The notes under the pieces: model-generated
What the model was told of the DNA's origin: nothing
The model's database searches: none
What the model saw: only the letters and a program-made list of their open reading frames with translations
Source of the DNA: Rhodanobacter sp. 7MK24
GTDB taxonomy: Bacteria > Pseudomonadota > Gammaproteobacteria > Xanthomonadales > Rhodanobacteraceae
Reading direction: 5' to 3'
DNA: 64,000 bases
Assembly: GCF_014842995.1 (NCBI RefSeq)
Contig: NZ_JACYXL010000003.1
Span: forward strand, 186,001-250,000
Translations under genes and position numbers: made by a program
Shown: positions 25,151 through 34,672 of the stretch, piece by piece
Layout of the letters: every line of letters starts with the position of its first letter
Numbering within the stretch: position 1 is the first letter of the stretch

Positions 25151-25178
25151 CGTCATTCCGGCCTGCGCCGGAATGACG
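25151..25178. repeat. Palindromic repeat (family C), probable bidirectional terminator
   Basis: CGTCATTCCGGC (25151-25162) pairs perfectly with GCCGGAATGACG (25167-25178) over 12 bp with loop CTGC. A partial further copy (GCGTCGGGATGACG) lies near 25250. Such GTCATTCC-type palindromes are common intergenic repeats; here it separates the convergent GH95 and GH35 genes. Confidence 0.7.
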
Positions 25179-25293
25179 AACAAAGCACGATGGCGGCATG
25201 CGTTCTACGTGGACATCGGAGTTCGAAATTATTCCGGACAGCGGTGGGCCTGCGTCGGGATGACGAGTGAAAGAGCCGGCCTCGACACATACC

Positions 25294-27162
25294 TCAACCG
25301 TGCAAGCTGGTGACCCCGCCAATAGGCACACCGCTCGTGCGGTGAAAATCCAGTACGAGGATTTCGTTGACGCCCTTGCGCCACCACGGCGCGGGGCAAT
25401 ACAGCCGCTGCTGCGGGCCCAGGTTCCAGTAGCGCCCGAGCAGGTGGCCGTTGACCCACAGGTAGCCCTTGCGCCACGCGCTCATGTCCACGTACGCATC
25501 GGCTTCGACGTCGCGCGTCACTTCAGCGCGGAAGAACAGGCCCGGCCGATCGGGTGCCGACGGCGATGGCGCGTTGCGCACGCGCTGCAGCAACGCATCG
25601 TCCACCGGCAGGCTGTACACGTCCCAGTCCAGCAGCGTCTGGCCGTCCAGTTGCGCGCCGCCGACCAAGCCCTTGCGGTCGTTGTATATCTGCGCATTGC
25701 CGATGTGGCCGAAACTGTCGATCAGCAGGTCGAGCACGCGCTCCTGCCCGTCCAGCGTGAACTTGCCCGTGGTGTGCAGGCGGGGATCGACGACGCGCGA
25801 GACGTAGTCCACATAGTTGCCGTCGGTGAACACCGTGGCGTAGTCGTGCACGCCGGTGAGCTGCAGTTGCCGGCCGCGCACGCGCTTGCGGTAGAGCACC
25901 ATGCCCTGATTCTGCGCGAACAGTTCCTCGTTGGAGCGCGGCGCGTGCACCTTCTGCGGTGCCGGGAGAAGATCCCACAACGAGGCCACCGGCTTCGCCA
26001 CCACCGGATCGAAACCCGCGATGGGTGGCGTCGCCGGCACTTCTGGCAGGCTATGCGATGAGTGTTGCGCGAGCAAGGCGCGGAAGCGGTGATAGGCCGG
26101 CGCGGGTGCACCGTGTTCGTTGATCGGCGAGCCGTAGTCGTAGCTCGTGGTCACCGACAGGAAACCGCTGCCGTCCGCGCGCGAAATGCCGCTGGAGGTG
26201 AGGCCGAAGTTGGTGCCGCCGTGCACCACGTAGAGATTGAACGAACGTCCGGCAGCCACCAGTTGCTTCAGCGTCGGCTCGAAATCGTCCTTCGGGAAAT
26301 CCTTCTCGCCCCAGGAGGAAATCCAGCCGGGATAGCCCTCGCCCATCCATACCGGATGATCGCCGGCGATCGCCTGTGCCGCCTCGAAATCGGTATCGCC
26401 ATCCAGACCGAGTGCGACGCCCGGCAGGTAGGTATGTGTGGACTGGATCTGGCTGAGTCCGTCGGAAATCGAGAACGGGCCTTCGATGCCACGCTCCAGC
26501 CACAGCTGGCGCAGCACTTCGAGGTAACCGAGGTCGCGCCCATACGAGGCATATTCGTTCTCGATCTGCAGCATCAGGATCGGGCCGCCGTTCGCCACCA
26601 GCAGCGGCGCGATGCGCGGTGCGACATGATCGAAGTAGCGGCGCACCGCCGTCATGTAGCGCGCGTCGTCCTTGGTGCGCACGACGATGCTCGGGTCGCG
26701 CAGCAGGTACGACGGCAGTCCGCCGAAGTCCCATTCGCCGGCGATGAAGGGACCGGGGCGCAGGTACACCCACATGCCCTCCTCCGCGCACAGGCGGATG
26801 AAGCGCGCGAAGTCGCGCCCGCCGGTGGCCATGTCGAACACACCGGGCTCGGATTCGTAGGCGTTCCACATCAAGTACAAGCTGACGGTGTTGAGGCCCA
26901 TCGCCTTCGCCATGCGGATGCGCTGCCGCCAGTACACGGGCGGGATGCGGATCGGGTGCATCTCGCCACTCTTGATCTGGAACGGCTTGCCGTCGAGCAG
27001 GAACTGCCGCTTGCCGAAGCTGAAGCGGTGCGGCTTGCCGTCGTTCGGCCGCGGCGCGTGGCCGTCTTGCGCGGGTAGTGCGTCGGCACGCAGGCGAAAG
27101 TCCGCGGCGAGCGTGCCGGCCACGCCGAGCGCACCGAGTTTGAGAAAGTGTCTGCGTTGCAT
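25294..27162 (-). CDS. GH35 beta-galactosidase, Tat-exported (copy 2)
   Basis: The 622-residue protein starts with a twin-arginine signal (RRHFLKLGALGVAGTLAA). It is closely related to the GH35 at 17348: the same FLLDGKPFQIKSGEMHPIRIP, acid/base Glu203 in QIENEYASYG, nucleophile candidate Glu275 in WMGEGYPGW, and the C-terminal GYLWVNGHLLGRYWNLGPQQRLYCPAPW. The differences are spread along the length, so this is an old duplication or separate acquisition rather than a recent copy. It likely differs in linkage preference from copy 1. It follows the GH2 gene by 30 bp and is probably in one transcript with it. Confidence 0.93.
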   Translation of the reverse strand: MQRRHFLKLGALGVAGTLAADFRLRADALPAQDGHAPRPNDGKPHRFSFGKRQFLLDGKPFQIKSGEMHPIRIPPVYWRQRIRMAKAMGLNTVSLYLMWNAYESEPGVFDMATGGRDFARFIRLCAEEGMWVYLRPGPFIAGEWDFGGLPSYLLRDPSIVVRTKDDARYMTAVRRYFDHVAPRIAPLLVANGGPILMLQIENEYASYGRDLGYLEVLRQLWLERGIEGPFSISDGLSQIQSTHTYLPGVALGLDGDTDFEAAQAIAGDHPVWMGEGYPGWISSWGEKDFPKDDFEPTLKQLVAAGRSFNLYVVHGGTNFGLTSSGISRADGSGFLSVTTSYDYGSPINEHGAPAPAYHRFRALLAQHSSHSLPEVPATPPIAGFDPVVAKPVASLWDLLPAPQKVHAPRSNEELFAQNQGMVLYRKRVRGRQLQLTGVHDYATVFTDGNYVDYVSRVVDPRLHTTGKFTLDGQERVLDLLIDSFGHIGNAQIYNDRKGLVGGAQLDGQTLLDWDVYSLPVDDALLQRVRNAPSPSAPDRPGLFFRAEVTRDVEADAYVDMSAWRKGYLWVNGHLLGRYWNLGPQQRLYCPAPWWRKGVNEILVLDFHRTSGVPIGGVTSLHG

Positions 27163-27192
27163 CGGTTCTCTCCTGTTGCCAAGCTCTGAGGC

Positions 27193-29673
27193 TTATCCCG
27201 GTTTCCGGGGACGCAATTCGAATTCCGCCGCAGCCAGCGATGGTGCCTTGGCGCGCAGCCGGATCATTCCGCTCGCTTTGCGCGAACGCAGCAGCACCGA
27301 AGCGATGCCTGCCTCGGCCATGCGCGGGTTGTCACCGATCAGTTCAGCCGGGCCATCCACCTCGAAGGCAACGAGCTGCGTGGCGTCCGGCACCGTGGTG
27401 CCGTGTGCGTCGACGACCGTGGCATGCACGAACACGAGGTCACTGCCATCCGCGGCAAGATCCATGCCTTGCAGATCCACATCCATGGCCAACGCGACGG
27501 CTTCGCCCGGCGTCTTGCGCACCTGGCTCGCCACGACATGCCCGCCTATGTACGCAACCGCCTTCAGTTCGCCCGCTTCAAAGGGCACATCCTTGAAGGT
27601 GAACGGCGGATGCGCCAGCGCCCTGGCGTTGCCGCCGCCGTAGATAGGCTGGTTCACGTTGCTGGCGCGCTCGTCGCGCGGCGCGCCGGACTGGTGTTGC
27701 CAGTAATTGAGGTCGAAACCGCTGCCGTCGCCAAAGGGAACGTCCGGGCCGCTGTCCGGTTTCCGCCGCTGCACCTCGCGTCCGTTGACCAGCAACGCCA
27801 CTTCGTCGGCATTGGAGAACACCACCACGTCATGCGGGGATTTGGCCGTCCAGTAATTGGCGATGAAAACCACGGGGCCGCTTTCGAAGCGCGGATCACG
27901 CAACTCTGGCGAACGCTGGCTCCTGAAGAACTGGTAGAGGAACTTGGGCAGACGGAACAGGTCCATCGCGCCGCAGGTGGCGACCTGCGTGGACATGCCG
28001 CGGTTGTTGTCGATGGCCTCCCACGCACACTGGCCCCAGGTCCACGGCAGCTGCAGTTGCTGGTTGAGCGCCGTCTGGTAATTCCACGCCTGCACCAGCA
28101 TCAGGTATTCGCCGCTGCCGCGGTCGTAACGGCTGTAGGCGCCGAACTGGTTGTCGCCATATTCGCGATGCAGGCTCATCGCACCGTGTGCGCGGCTGGG
28201 GCGGCTGTGCGTTGCATCGTCCCAGCCGCTGTAGGGCACGTCGTAACTGCGGATCAGTGCGTCGTCGTGGCCTTCGGCATCGCCGCAGGTCAGCATCTGG
28301 CTGCCCGGGTATTCCTGGCGTGCCACGTCGACCATGTGCCGGAAAAAATCGTCGTGGCCGTAGGTCTCGTTGAGTGTGACCTCCCACAGCACGGCGCAGG
28401 CGTGGTTGCGGTCGCGACGAATCGTGTCGCGCAGGTTCTGCTCCACCGCGGCACGGAACACCGCGTCGTCGGTGAAGTGCTGCCAGCCGGGAATACACTC
28501 GATCACCATCATGCCCAGCGCGTCGCAGGCATCGAGGAACGCGGGCGACTGCGGGTAGTGCGACAGACGGATCAGGTCGAAGCCGGCCGCCTTCAGCTTC
28601 TTTGCATCGCGGTACTGCGCCCGGTCGGACAATGCATTGCCGACGTATGGGTAGGCCTGGTGGCGGTTTGCGCCGCACGGCACGCGATGCTTGCCGTTGA
28701 GGAAGAAGCCGCGGCGCGGGTCGGTTTCCAGCCAGCGAATGCCGATGCACTGGCGCGCTTCATCGACCACCTTGCTGTCACGCAGCAGGCGTACCGTGAG
28801 CCGATGCAGGCTGGGCGACTCCGGCGACCACAACGCGGGCGAATCGACTTCGAGTTGTTGCCGCACCGTCGCGCTTTGCTCTGTATTGCAGGATTGGCGG
28901 CCGGTTTCCGCCCGCGCCACCAGTCGGCCATCCGCATCATGCAGCGTCGCATGCACCACGAACGCGGCGACATCGTCGCCGTCGTTGCGCACATGCGTCG
29001 ACACATCGAGCACGGCTCGCCTCGCCGAAGCCTGCATGCATCGCGCGAAGACACCGCCACCTGCGACGCTGTCGGCCAGCACCGGATCGGTGATGTGCAG
29101 GGCATCACCGACGCGCAGCGCGACGTTGCGGTACATGCCGCTGAAGTAGCAGAAATCGAGTTGCTCCGGCGACTTGCCGGGTGGCACGTCGGGGTTGTAG
29201 CGGTTGTCCAGCCGTATCGCGATCACCGCTTTGCCGCGCGCGCGCAGGTCGTCCGAAAGGTCCACGCCGAACGGCAGGTAGCCGCCCGCGTGCCGCAATC
29301 GGTGCACGCCGTTCACCCACACGTCGGCGACCTGCATGGCGGCTTCGCTCAGGAACCACACCTTGCGCCCGCGCAGATCCTCATCGAGGCGCAGCCGTTT
29401 GCGGTACCAGCAGAAGCCCTGGTAGCTGCGGGAAACGTTGCAAGGCTCCAACCGCCCCCAGTGCGGCAGGTTCACCCGCTCCCAGCCCGCGTCATCGAAA
29501 CCGGCGGCGGTTGCCGCTGGTTCGTCACCCAGCTTGAAGTGCCAGTCGTCGTTCCAGTCCAGTGCATGCCCGGCTCCCTGCCCTTGCAGCGAAGCCGCGC
29601 CAGCGCGCGCAAGCAGCGGGCTCGCCAGGGTGGCCAGCACCAGTTTGTTGAAGCTGCGGCGCGACAGTTTCAT
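27193..29673 (-). CDS. GH2 family beta-galactosidase-like enzyme, Tat-exported
   Basis: The start at 29673 gives 826 residues with a twin-arginine signal (LSRRSFNKLVLATLASPLLA). A sugar-binding sandwich domain (LDWNDDWHFKLGD ... GYLPFGVDLSDDLR), an immunoglobulin-like domain and the barrel (RGFFLNGKHRVPCGANRHQAYPYVG) follow in GH2 order. The acid/base is Glu436 in WEVTLNE, and the nucleophile candidate is Glu504 in LHREYGDNQFG. A C-terminal DUF4982-like region follows. Retaining beta-galactosidase or beta-glucuronidase activity is possible; the NE...REYG pattern fits the Bacteroidota-type beta-galactosidases. It is upstream of GH35 copy 2 in the same operon. Confidence 0.88.
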   Translation of the reverse strand: MKLSRRSFNKLVLATLASPLLARAGAASLQGQGAGHALDWNDDWHFKLGDEPAATAAGFDDAGWERVNLPHWGRLEPCNVSRSYQGFCWYRKRLRLDEDLRGRKVWFLSEAAMQVADVWVNGVHRLRHAGGYLPFGVDLSDDLRARGKAVIAIRLDNRYNPDVPPGKSPEQLDFCYFSGMYRNVALRVGDALHITDPVLADSVAGGGVFARCMQASARRAVLDVSTHVRNDGDDVAAFVVHATLHDADGRLVARAETGRQSCNTEQSATVRQQLEVDSPALWSPESPSLHRLTVRLLRDSKVVDEARQCIGIRWLETDPRRGFFLNGKHRVPCGANRHQAYPYVGNALSDRAQYRDAKKLKAAGFDLIRLSHYPQSPAFLDACDALGMMVIECIPGWQHFTDDAVFRAAVEQNLRDTIRRDRNHACAVLWEVTLNETYGHDDFFRHMVDVARQEYPGSQMLTCGDAEGHDDALIRSYDVPYSGWDDATHSRPSRAHGAMSLHREYGDNQFGAYSRYDRGSGEYLMLVQAWNYQTALNQQLQLPWTWGQCAWEAIDNNRGMSTQVATCGAMDLFRLPKFLYQFFRSQRSPELRDPRFESGPVVFIANYWTAKSPHDVVVFSNADEVALLVNGREVQRRKPDSGPDVPFGDGSGFDLNYWQHQSGAPRDERASNVNQPIYGGGNARALAHPPFTFKDVPFEAGELKAVAYIGGHVVASQVRKTPGEAVALAMDVDLQGMDLAADGSDLVFVHATVVDAHGTTVPDATQLVAFEVDGPAELIGDNPRMAEAGIASVLLRSRKASGMIRLRAKAPSLAAAEFELRPRKPG

Positions 29674-29846
29674 GTATTCAAACCCTTCCCGTCGCACGCA
29701 GACCGCTCAAGCCATCAATAGGTGAATTGCCGACGAAAGAGAGAGGGTTCATATGCGAATTTCCGGCGGTTTGTTGCAGTTATCCGGCCAGACGGTGTGA
29801 ACGCGAGGTCGGCCATACCGGTCATCCATTCGGCACATCGTTCTTG

Positions 29847-31466
29847 TCATGGATCGTCGGCGAGCTGGATGCCGCCCGCCCGCAAGCGGGCGCGCAACGC
29901 ATCCAGCTGGTCGCCATAGCATGCTGCCCGGGCAGTATCGGAGCGCATGCCCTGCCGAATCTGCACTGCGCTCGGCAAACTCTGCACGGCGCGGCGCGTC
30001 TTGTGGAACGCAAGGCAGGCAGGGTCGAAAGGCAGGTCGCAGAAATCCAGCAGTCGACGGATGGTGGCATCCGGCTCGGCCACCAGCGTCTCGTATTCGA
30101 GATCCATCACACGATCCGGATACTTCTGGATCCAGAAGCGCGTCAGCCGCATGAAATCGATGTAATAGTCGGCAGCGTCAGCCAAGTCGCAGGCAAAGCC
30201 ATACATGGAACCAAGGCACTGCCGGTAGCAGGCCAGACAGGTTTCCACCGGATCGCGTCGGACCACGATGACGCGTGCCCCCGGCAGCATGGACAGAGCG
30301 GTACCCGCGAACAGCCAGTTGGCCAGGCTCTTGTCCGTGAATCGTGGTTTCGTCTCGCGCCAGCGGGAAGTCAGCGTGAGGTATTCGTGTCCCAGCCGAG
30401 ACCAGTCCTGCGCGCCGGCATCCGGTATCCAGCTTGGAAACAGCGAGCGTCGGCGCCGTGTCTCGGCTTCCAGAACCTGCGCCATGCTCTTTATTTCGTT
30501 GGCACCTTCCACGTCCGGGTGTGAGGCGAGGATCTGCTCGACCAGCGACGACCCCGAACGCGGCATGCTGGCAACGAAGATGGCCTCGCGGCCGAATTCG
30601 GTGTCTGACGGGGACGGAATCGTTCCCTGGAAAGCCCCGAGCACAGCTTGCGCGCGTTCATGCGCGGCAGCAGGGTTCCAGCGCACCCGCTTGCGCCCCA
30701 GTTCGTTTGCGGCCCGGAATGCATCGAATGCCCGGATGTAATCGCCGCGCATTTCAAGCAGCTTGGCCTGCACAAACCAGAGTCGCTCCTGCTCGTCGGC
30801 CGGTCGCCCCGGGCGCTCCAACGCACGTGCGAGCAGCTCGAAATCGCCGGGCTCGAAGCAATCGGTATTCAGGTACGAAAGTCCGAACCAGCCCTCGGCA
30901 TTGCCTGGATCACGGCGCAACACCTCGCGGAACTCCTTCACGGCCTCGTCGAGCTGACCGAAGTTCGTCCAGACCCTGGCAAGGGACAACCTGGCCAGCA
31001 GATGATCCGGACTGAGTGCCAGCGCCTTTTGCAGCGCAGTCGCCGCCTCCTGCGTGTAGCTCTGCCGGGCAAGCGCCTCGCCCAGGTCATACCACGCATC
31101 CGCGAAGGTCGGGGCCAACTTGCAGGCCAGGCGGAATTGTTCGATCGCCTCGTCGCCACGATCCAGTTCGGTCAGCGAAACCCCAAGCCCGATCCGCAAC
31201 ATCGGATCCTCGGGCCAGGTCCGGGTGGTCCTGAGGAAACATTCGACGGCGCCGGCGTGATTGCCCAGGCGCTGGCTGGCGACCGCCATCATCTTGAGCG
31301 CCGTGGGATTGTCAGGCGCGAGCGCCAGCACGCTGGTCAACGCATGCGCCGCATTCGCAAATCGCCGCTGATTGAACTCGGTCGTGGCCTGCCTGAAGAG
31401 ACGGGCCGCCGTCGGAGATGACAGTCGTGGATCAGCGGCGACACCGGGATCGGGAGTTGGGGTCAT
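29847..31466 (-). CDS. TPR-repeat protein with C-terminal sulfotransferase domain
   Basis: The 539-residue protein has no signal peptide. Residues 20-240 form about six tetratricopeptide repeats (for example NAAHALTSVLALAPDNPTALKMMAVASQRLGNHAGAVECFLR). Residues 290-520 form a sulfotransferase domain with the 5'-phosphosulfate-binding loop FVASMPRSGSSLVEQIL and a 3'-phosphate-binding block RVIVVRRDPVETCLACYRQ. The family moves a sulfo group from PAPS to an unknown acceptor. In Xanthomonadales and sphingomonads such genes often adjoin Oar-like TonB receptors, as here. Whether it modifies the receptor, a glycan or a lipid is unknown. A second sulfotransferase gene begins at 63826. Confidence 0.88.
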   Translation of the reverse strand: MTPTPDPGVAADPRLSSPTAARLFRQATTEFNQRRFANAAHALTSVLALAPDNPTALKMMAVASQRLGNHAGAVECFLRTTRTWPEDPMLRIGLGVSLTELDRGDEAIEQFRLACKLAPTFADAWYDLGEALARQSYTQEAATALQKALALSPDHLLARLSLARVWTNFGQLDEAVKEFREVLRRDPGNAEGWFGLSYLNTDCFEPGDFELLARALERPGRPADEQERLWFVQAKLLEMRGDYIRAFDAFRAANELGRKRVRWNPAAAHERAQAVLGAFQGTIPSPSDTEFGREAIFVASMPRSGSSLVEQILASHPDVEGANEIKSMAQVLEAETRRRRSLFPSWIPDAGAQDWSRLGHEYLTLTSRWRETKPRFTDKSLANWLFAGTALSMLPGARVIVVRRDPVETCLACYRQCLGSMYGFACDLADAADYYIDFMRLTRFWIQKYPDRVMDLEYETLVAEPDATIRRLLDFCDLPFDPACLAFHKTRRAVQSLPSAVQIRQGMRSDTARAACYGDQLDALRARLRAGGIQLADDP

Positions 31467-31564
31467 GCAGGATCACGCGATGTGGTGGAATCGGAGACGA
31501 TGCAGACAGGCGACCTGCCGGCATCACCCTGACTGTAAATCCCTGACCAAGGACATGGATTGGA

Positions 31565-31590
31565 CTGCACAGGCCGTCATGCCTGTGCAG
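31565..31590 (-). terminator. Hairpin after TonB receptor 1
   Basis: CTGCACAGGC (31565-31574) and GCCTGTGCAG (31581-31590) pair perfectly over 10 bp with a 6-nt loop, 31 bp past the receptor stop. The minus-strand read lacks a U-run, so it may terminate weakly or protect the mRNA end. Confidence 0.45.
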
Positions 31591-31621
31591 CTTTCGAGTC
31601 GCGCTGCCTGCAACGTGCCCA

Positions 31622-34600
31622 CTAGTTGAACCGGTAACGCAGTATCAGCGATGTGGTCCGGGGCGCGGTCAAGGTGTAAGCCATGTAGTTGACGCTTTGC
31701 ACCGCCTGCGTCTGGCTGATCATCTGGCCCGTATCGAAGGTCTGATTGCGGTCATTGATGCCCTGGTGGTCGGTGAGGTTCTGGACCTGCAGATTCAGGC
31801 TGAGCTTGTTCTGGTTGCCGATCTTCCAGTCATAGCCCACGCTGAACCCAAGCGTCCACATCCATGGCAAGCGCATCGAACCACGGCTGTTGGGCACACC
31901 GTCACAGAAGTAGGTATTCGGACCAACGTTGTAGTTCGCAGGAGATGAAGCATCCGGATAACTACCCAGGCAACTGATGGGGGCACCCGAATTCATGCGC
32001 AGGATCGAACCAACATGCAGCCCCTTCAGTCCGTTCTGGAAGTAGTACGCACCCGAAGCGACGAAGGTATTGCGGACGTCATCGGACAGGTTGCCATCCC
32101 CGGCAACCTGGATCTCCGGGTAGTAGAACGCGTATGTCTGCCCGATGTAGCCTGGATCGCGGTGCGACAGATCGAGCAGGCCATCGGTATTGCCGAAGGA
32201 CCTCGCAAACGTGTAGCTGAGATCGAGGTAATAATGCGCAGTCGACGTGGGCTGATGGGTAAGGCCGAGCGTCATGCGGTAATACTTGTGCAGCGGCGGC
32301 TTGATGCCGAGCACGGACGCCGGGATGTCCAACTCCTGCAATCCGCCATTGCCGGCAAAATCACGAATCAGCACCTGGTGGTTGCCGGGATTCACTTCAT
32401 AGCATTGGTGAACCTCGTTGCTCGCAACGTAGTTGGGATATCCATGCGATTGGGCGTATGCCGTAATGGCATCCTCCTCGCAGGTATCCTCGACCAAGCG
32501 CTTCAGATCCGTGAAGCCAAGCACACCCAGCCCGCTCCAGCCATCGGAAAAGGTTTTTTGCGCGTACAAATTTGCAGCGTACTGGTACGGCGCATGGATG
32601 TTCTTCGCACCGATCTGATCTGGCGTGGCCGGCAGTCCGTTGTTCATCAGGAACGTCGGGCCAATTTGCGTCAACCCGGTGGGTGCGTTGTTGCCGTCAC
32701 GCCCGGTGTAGGTATAGAAATTCTCGTACTGCAGTTGCGCCATGCCTATACCGGCATTGAAATTTGCCGGCATGGCGATCGAATACCGTCCAAGGTTCGC
32801 ACCCACCTTGAATGAGCTGTCGCCATCCACGTCCCAGGACACGCCCAGGCGGGGCGTGAAGATGGGCAGGGTCATGACCGGGTCGCCGAGGCCATCGGTG
32901 TAGGTGTTGCTGTCCCACCTGACGCCGCCATACAGCACCACGTTGGTCGACGCCTGCCAGGTATCCTCCACATAGGCGGATTTCCGGTGGCTCCGCACGG
33001 CGAACCACTCGTTGTCGAAATACTGCTCGACATAGTTGCCGTTGGTACTCGACACCGTGGATCCATTGGCCAGCACGGCACCCGGCTGGTCGTAATACAT
33101 GTAGTTGCCGTCGGGCTGGGTTCCCCACTGCCCGGACTGGAAGTCACGGTAATACTCGGCACCGAACTTGATCTTGTTCTCCCCCACCCACCAGTCGAAA
33201 TCAGCCTTGTAGCCGTGCTCGGTCACCATGCTCGGGGAATAGACGAAGAACTGGCTGGTCGGCCCGATGACCGTGGTGACCTGGGTCAGGGGATTGGTCG
33301 AGGAAACGTAGGGCGCGCTGATGCCGCTGTTGCTCGAGGATGGCGTCACGCTGCCTTGCTGGGAATTGCCCACCATCAGATGCATGCTGAAGTTGTCGCT
33401 GATGTCCCACTGGTAATCGCCGATCAGCAGATGGGACCAGTTCTCCGGATGCGACCATCCTGTTGAAGCGCCGATCGACGAGGGGACATAGGGCGTGTTG
33501 AGGGTGTAGTTGGTCGAGAACGAGCTTCCCGAGTCGTGGATGGCCAGCACATCCAGGGTCTGGTTGTTGGTGATGTTCCACGTCAGGTTGAGAAGCTGAT
33601 TGTCATCGCGATTGCTGCTGGTCGAGGCTGAATATCCACCGTATGTAGTGCTTGTAGCGGGAATGGTCTGGCCAAGTTCCGCAAACACGAACAACTTGTC
33701 CTTGATGATCGGGCCCGATGCCCATTCGTACTGGGTGGTCGACGGCGCATAGTGATCCGCCGTGGTGCGGTAGCTGTAGTAATCGCCTATCGAATTGAAC
33801 GTGTTGTGACCGATTGGCATCAACAGGGCAGACGTAGGGGGCGTGAAATACATCGAATAGCCGGCCCGGAAGGTGTTGTCGCCCTGGCGCACGGTGGAGG
33901 CAAGGATGCCACCCGTCGTGTTCGACCAGGATGCATCAAAGTTGCCGTCTATCGTATTCGTGCTGCCGATGGCCTCGGCCGGTATGTTGAAGCTGCCGAT
34001 GTTGGTACTGTTGTTCGTCGCATCGAATCCGTTGACGTAAAAACGGTTTTCGGCCGATGTCGCGCCGTTCATCTCGATGCTTCCGGTGGTTTGCGAATCG
34101 TATGTGGTGTTCGAGTTGAGCAACGCAATGCTTTCCGCGCTTCGTCCCGTGGGCAAATCATTGACCAGGTCCATGCTGTAGTGACTGATGAGCTGCGACG
34201 TGCTCACGTCGATCGGACTGATGTCGAATTTCTGCTTCTCAGGCGCTTCGGTTGCGCTGACTTGCACTGCTCCGAGGTTCGTGGCCGACTTTTCTCCGCC
34301 GACCGGTGCAGTTGCGGACGAAGCCACCGAGGCGGGCGACATCATGCCCGCACGCACGACCACGGTAGCCCTTCCGACCACGGCCCCGCTTTTGAGCAAC
34401 TCAACGCTGTACGAGCCGGGATTCAGCGCATTGATCATGAATTGACCGTTGGCGCCCGGTGCCACAGTGCGCTGCACACCCGTCGTCGCGGATTGGATAT
34501 GGATGGTTTCGCCTGCCGCTGCCTGCCCGTATATGCCACCGGTCACGGATTGTGCAGAGGCGACTCCCGAGGCTCCAAGTGCAAGCATCACAGCAAGCGT

Positions 34601-34657
34601 CAGTGAAACGCGCTCGCCTGTTCCCTGTCGACCCGATGTCTTCATTGCCTTGCGCAT
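31622..34657 (-). CDS. Oar-like TonB-dependent receptor 1
   Basis: The ATG at 34657 lies 7 nt after a near-perfect AAGGAGGT, so longer upstream starts are rejected. The 1011-residue protein has a signal peptide (LTLAVMLALGASGVASA). A carboxypeptidase-regulatory-like domain (GGIYGQAAAGETIHIQSATTGVQRTVAPGANGQFMINAL, about 35-110) precedes a plug-like region with DVSTSQLISHYSMDLVNDLPTGRSAESIALL. A large beta-barrel rich in aromatic/Asn strands ends in TTSLILRYRFN. This Oar/OmpA-like layout imports or binds large oligomers; here oligosaccharides from the surrounding locus are likely. No partner SusD exists, as is usual outside Bacteroidota. Confidence 0.9.
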   Translation of the reverse strand: MRKAMKTSGRQGTGERVSLTLAVMLALGASGVASAQSVTGGIYGQAAAGETIHIQSATTGVQRTVAPGANGQFMINALNPGSYSVELLKSGAVVGRATVVVRAGMMSPASVASSATAPVGGEKSATNLGAVQVSATEAPEKQKFDISPIDVSTSQLISHYSMDLVNDLPTGRSAESIALLNSNTTYDSQTTGSIEMNGATSAENRFYVNGFDATNNSTNIGSFNIPAEAIGSTNTIDGNFDASWSNTTGGILASTVRQGDNTFRAGYSMYFTPPTSALLMPIGHNTFNSIGDYYSYRTTADHYAPSTTQYEWASGPIIKDKLFVFAELGQTIPATSTTYGGYSASTSSNRDDNQLLNLTWNITNNQTLDVLAIHDSGSSFSTNYTLNTPYVPSSIGASTGWSHPENWSHLLIGDYQWDISDNFSMHLMVGNSQQGSVTPSSSNSGISAPYVSSTNPLTQVTTVIGPTSQFFVYSPSMVTEHGYKADFDWWVGENKIKFGAEYYRDFQSGQWGTQPDGNYMYYDQPGAVLANGSTVSSTNGNYVEQYFDNEWFAVRSHRKSAYVEDTWQASTNVVLYGGVRWDSNTYTDGLGDPVMTLPIFTPRLGVSWDVDGDSSFKVGANLGRYSIAMPANFNAGIGMAQLQYENFYTYTGRDGNNAPTGLTQIGPTFLMNNGLPATPDQIGAKNIHAPYQYAANLYAQKTFSDGWSGLGVLGFTDLKRLVEDTCEEDAITAYAQSHGYPNYVASNEVHQCYEVNPGNHQVLIRDFAGNGGLQELDIPASVLGIKPPLHKYYRMTLGLTHQPTSTAHYYLDLSYTFARSFGNTDGLLDLSHRDPGYIGQTYAFYYPEIQVAGDGNLSDDVRNTFVASGAYYFQNGLKGLHVGSILRMNSGAPISCLGSYPDASSPANYNVGPNTYFCDGVPNSRGSMRLPWMWTLGFSVGYDWKIGNQNKLSLNLQVQNLTDHQGINDRNQTFDTGQMISQTQAVQSVNYMAYTLTAPRTTSLILRYRFN

Positions 34658-34664
34658 GCTCATC

Positions 34665-34672
34665 ACCTCCTT
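34665..34672 (-). promoter_or_regulatory. Strong Shine-Dalgarno that fixes the TonB receptor 1 start
   Basis: On the minus strand AAGGAGGT lies 7 nt before the ATG at 34657. It is an almost complete anti-16S match and overrules several upstream in-frame start codons reaching to 34798. Confidence 0.85.

Noticed and set aside
27403-29721. Long plus-strand frame (772 codons) opposite the GH2 gene
   Set aside because: It is antisense to a gene with intact catalytic motifs, shows no recognisable domain, and is His/Val/Ala/Arg-rich as expected for a shadow frame in GC-rich DNA.
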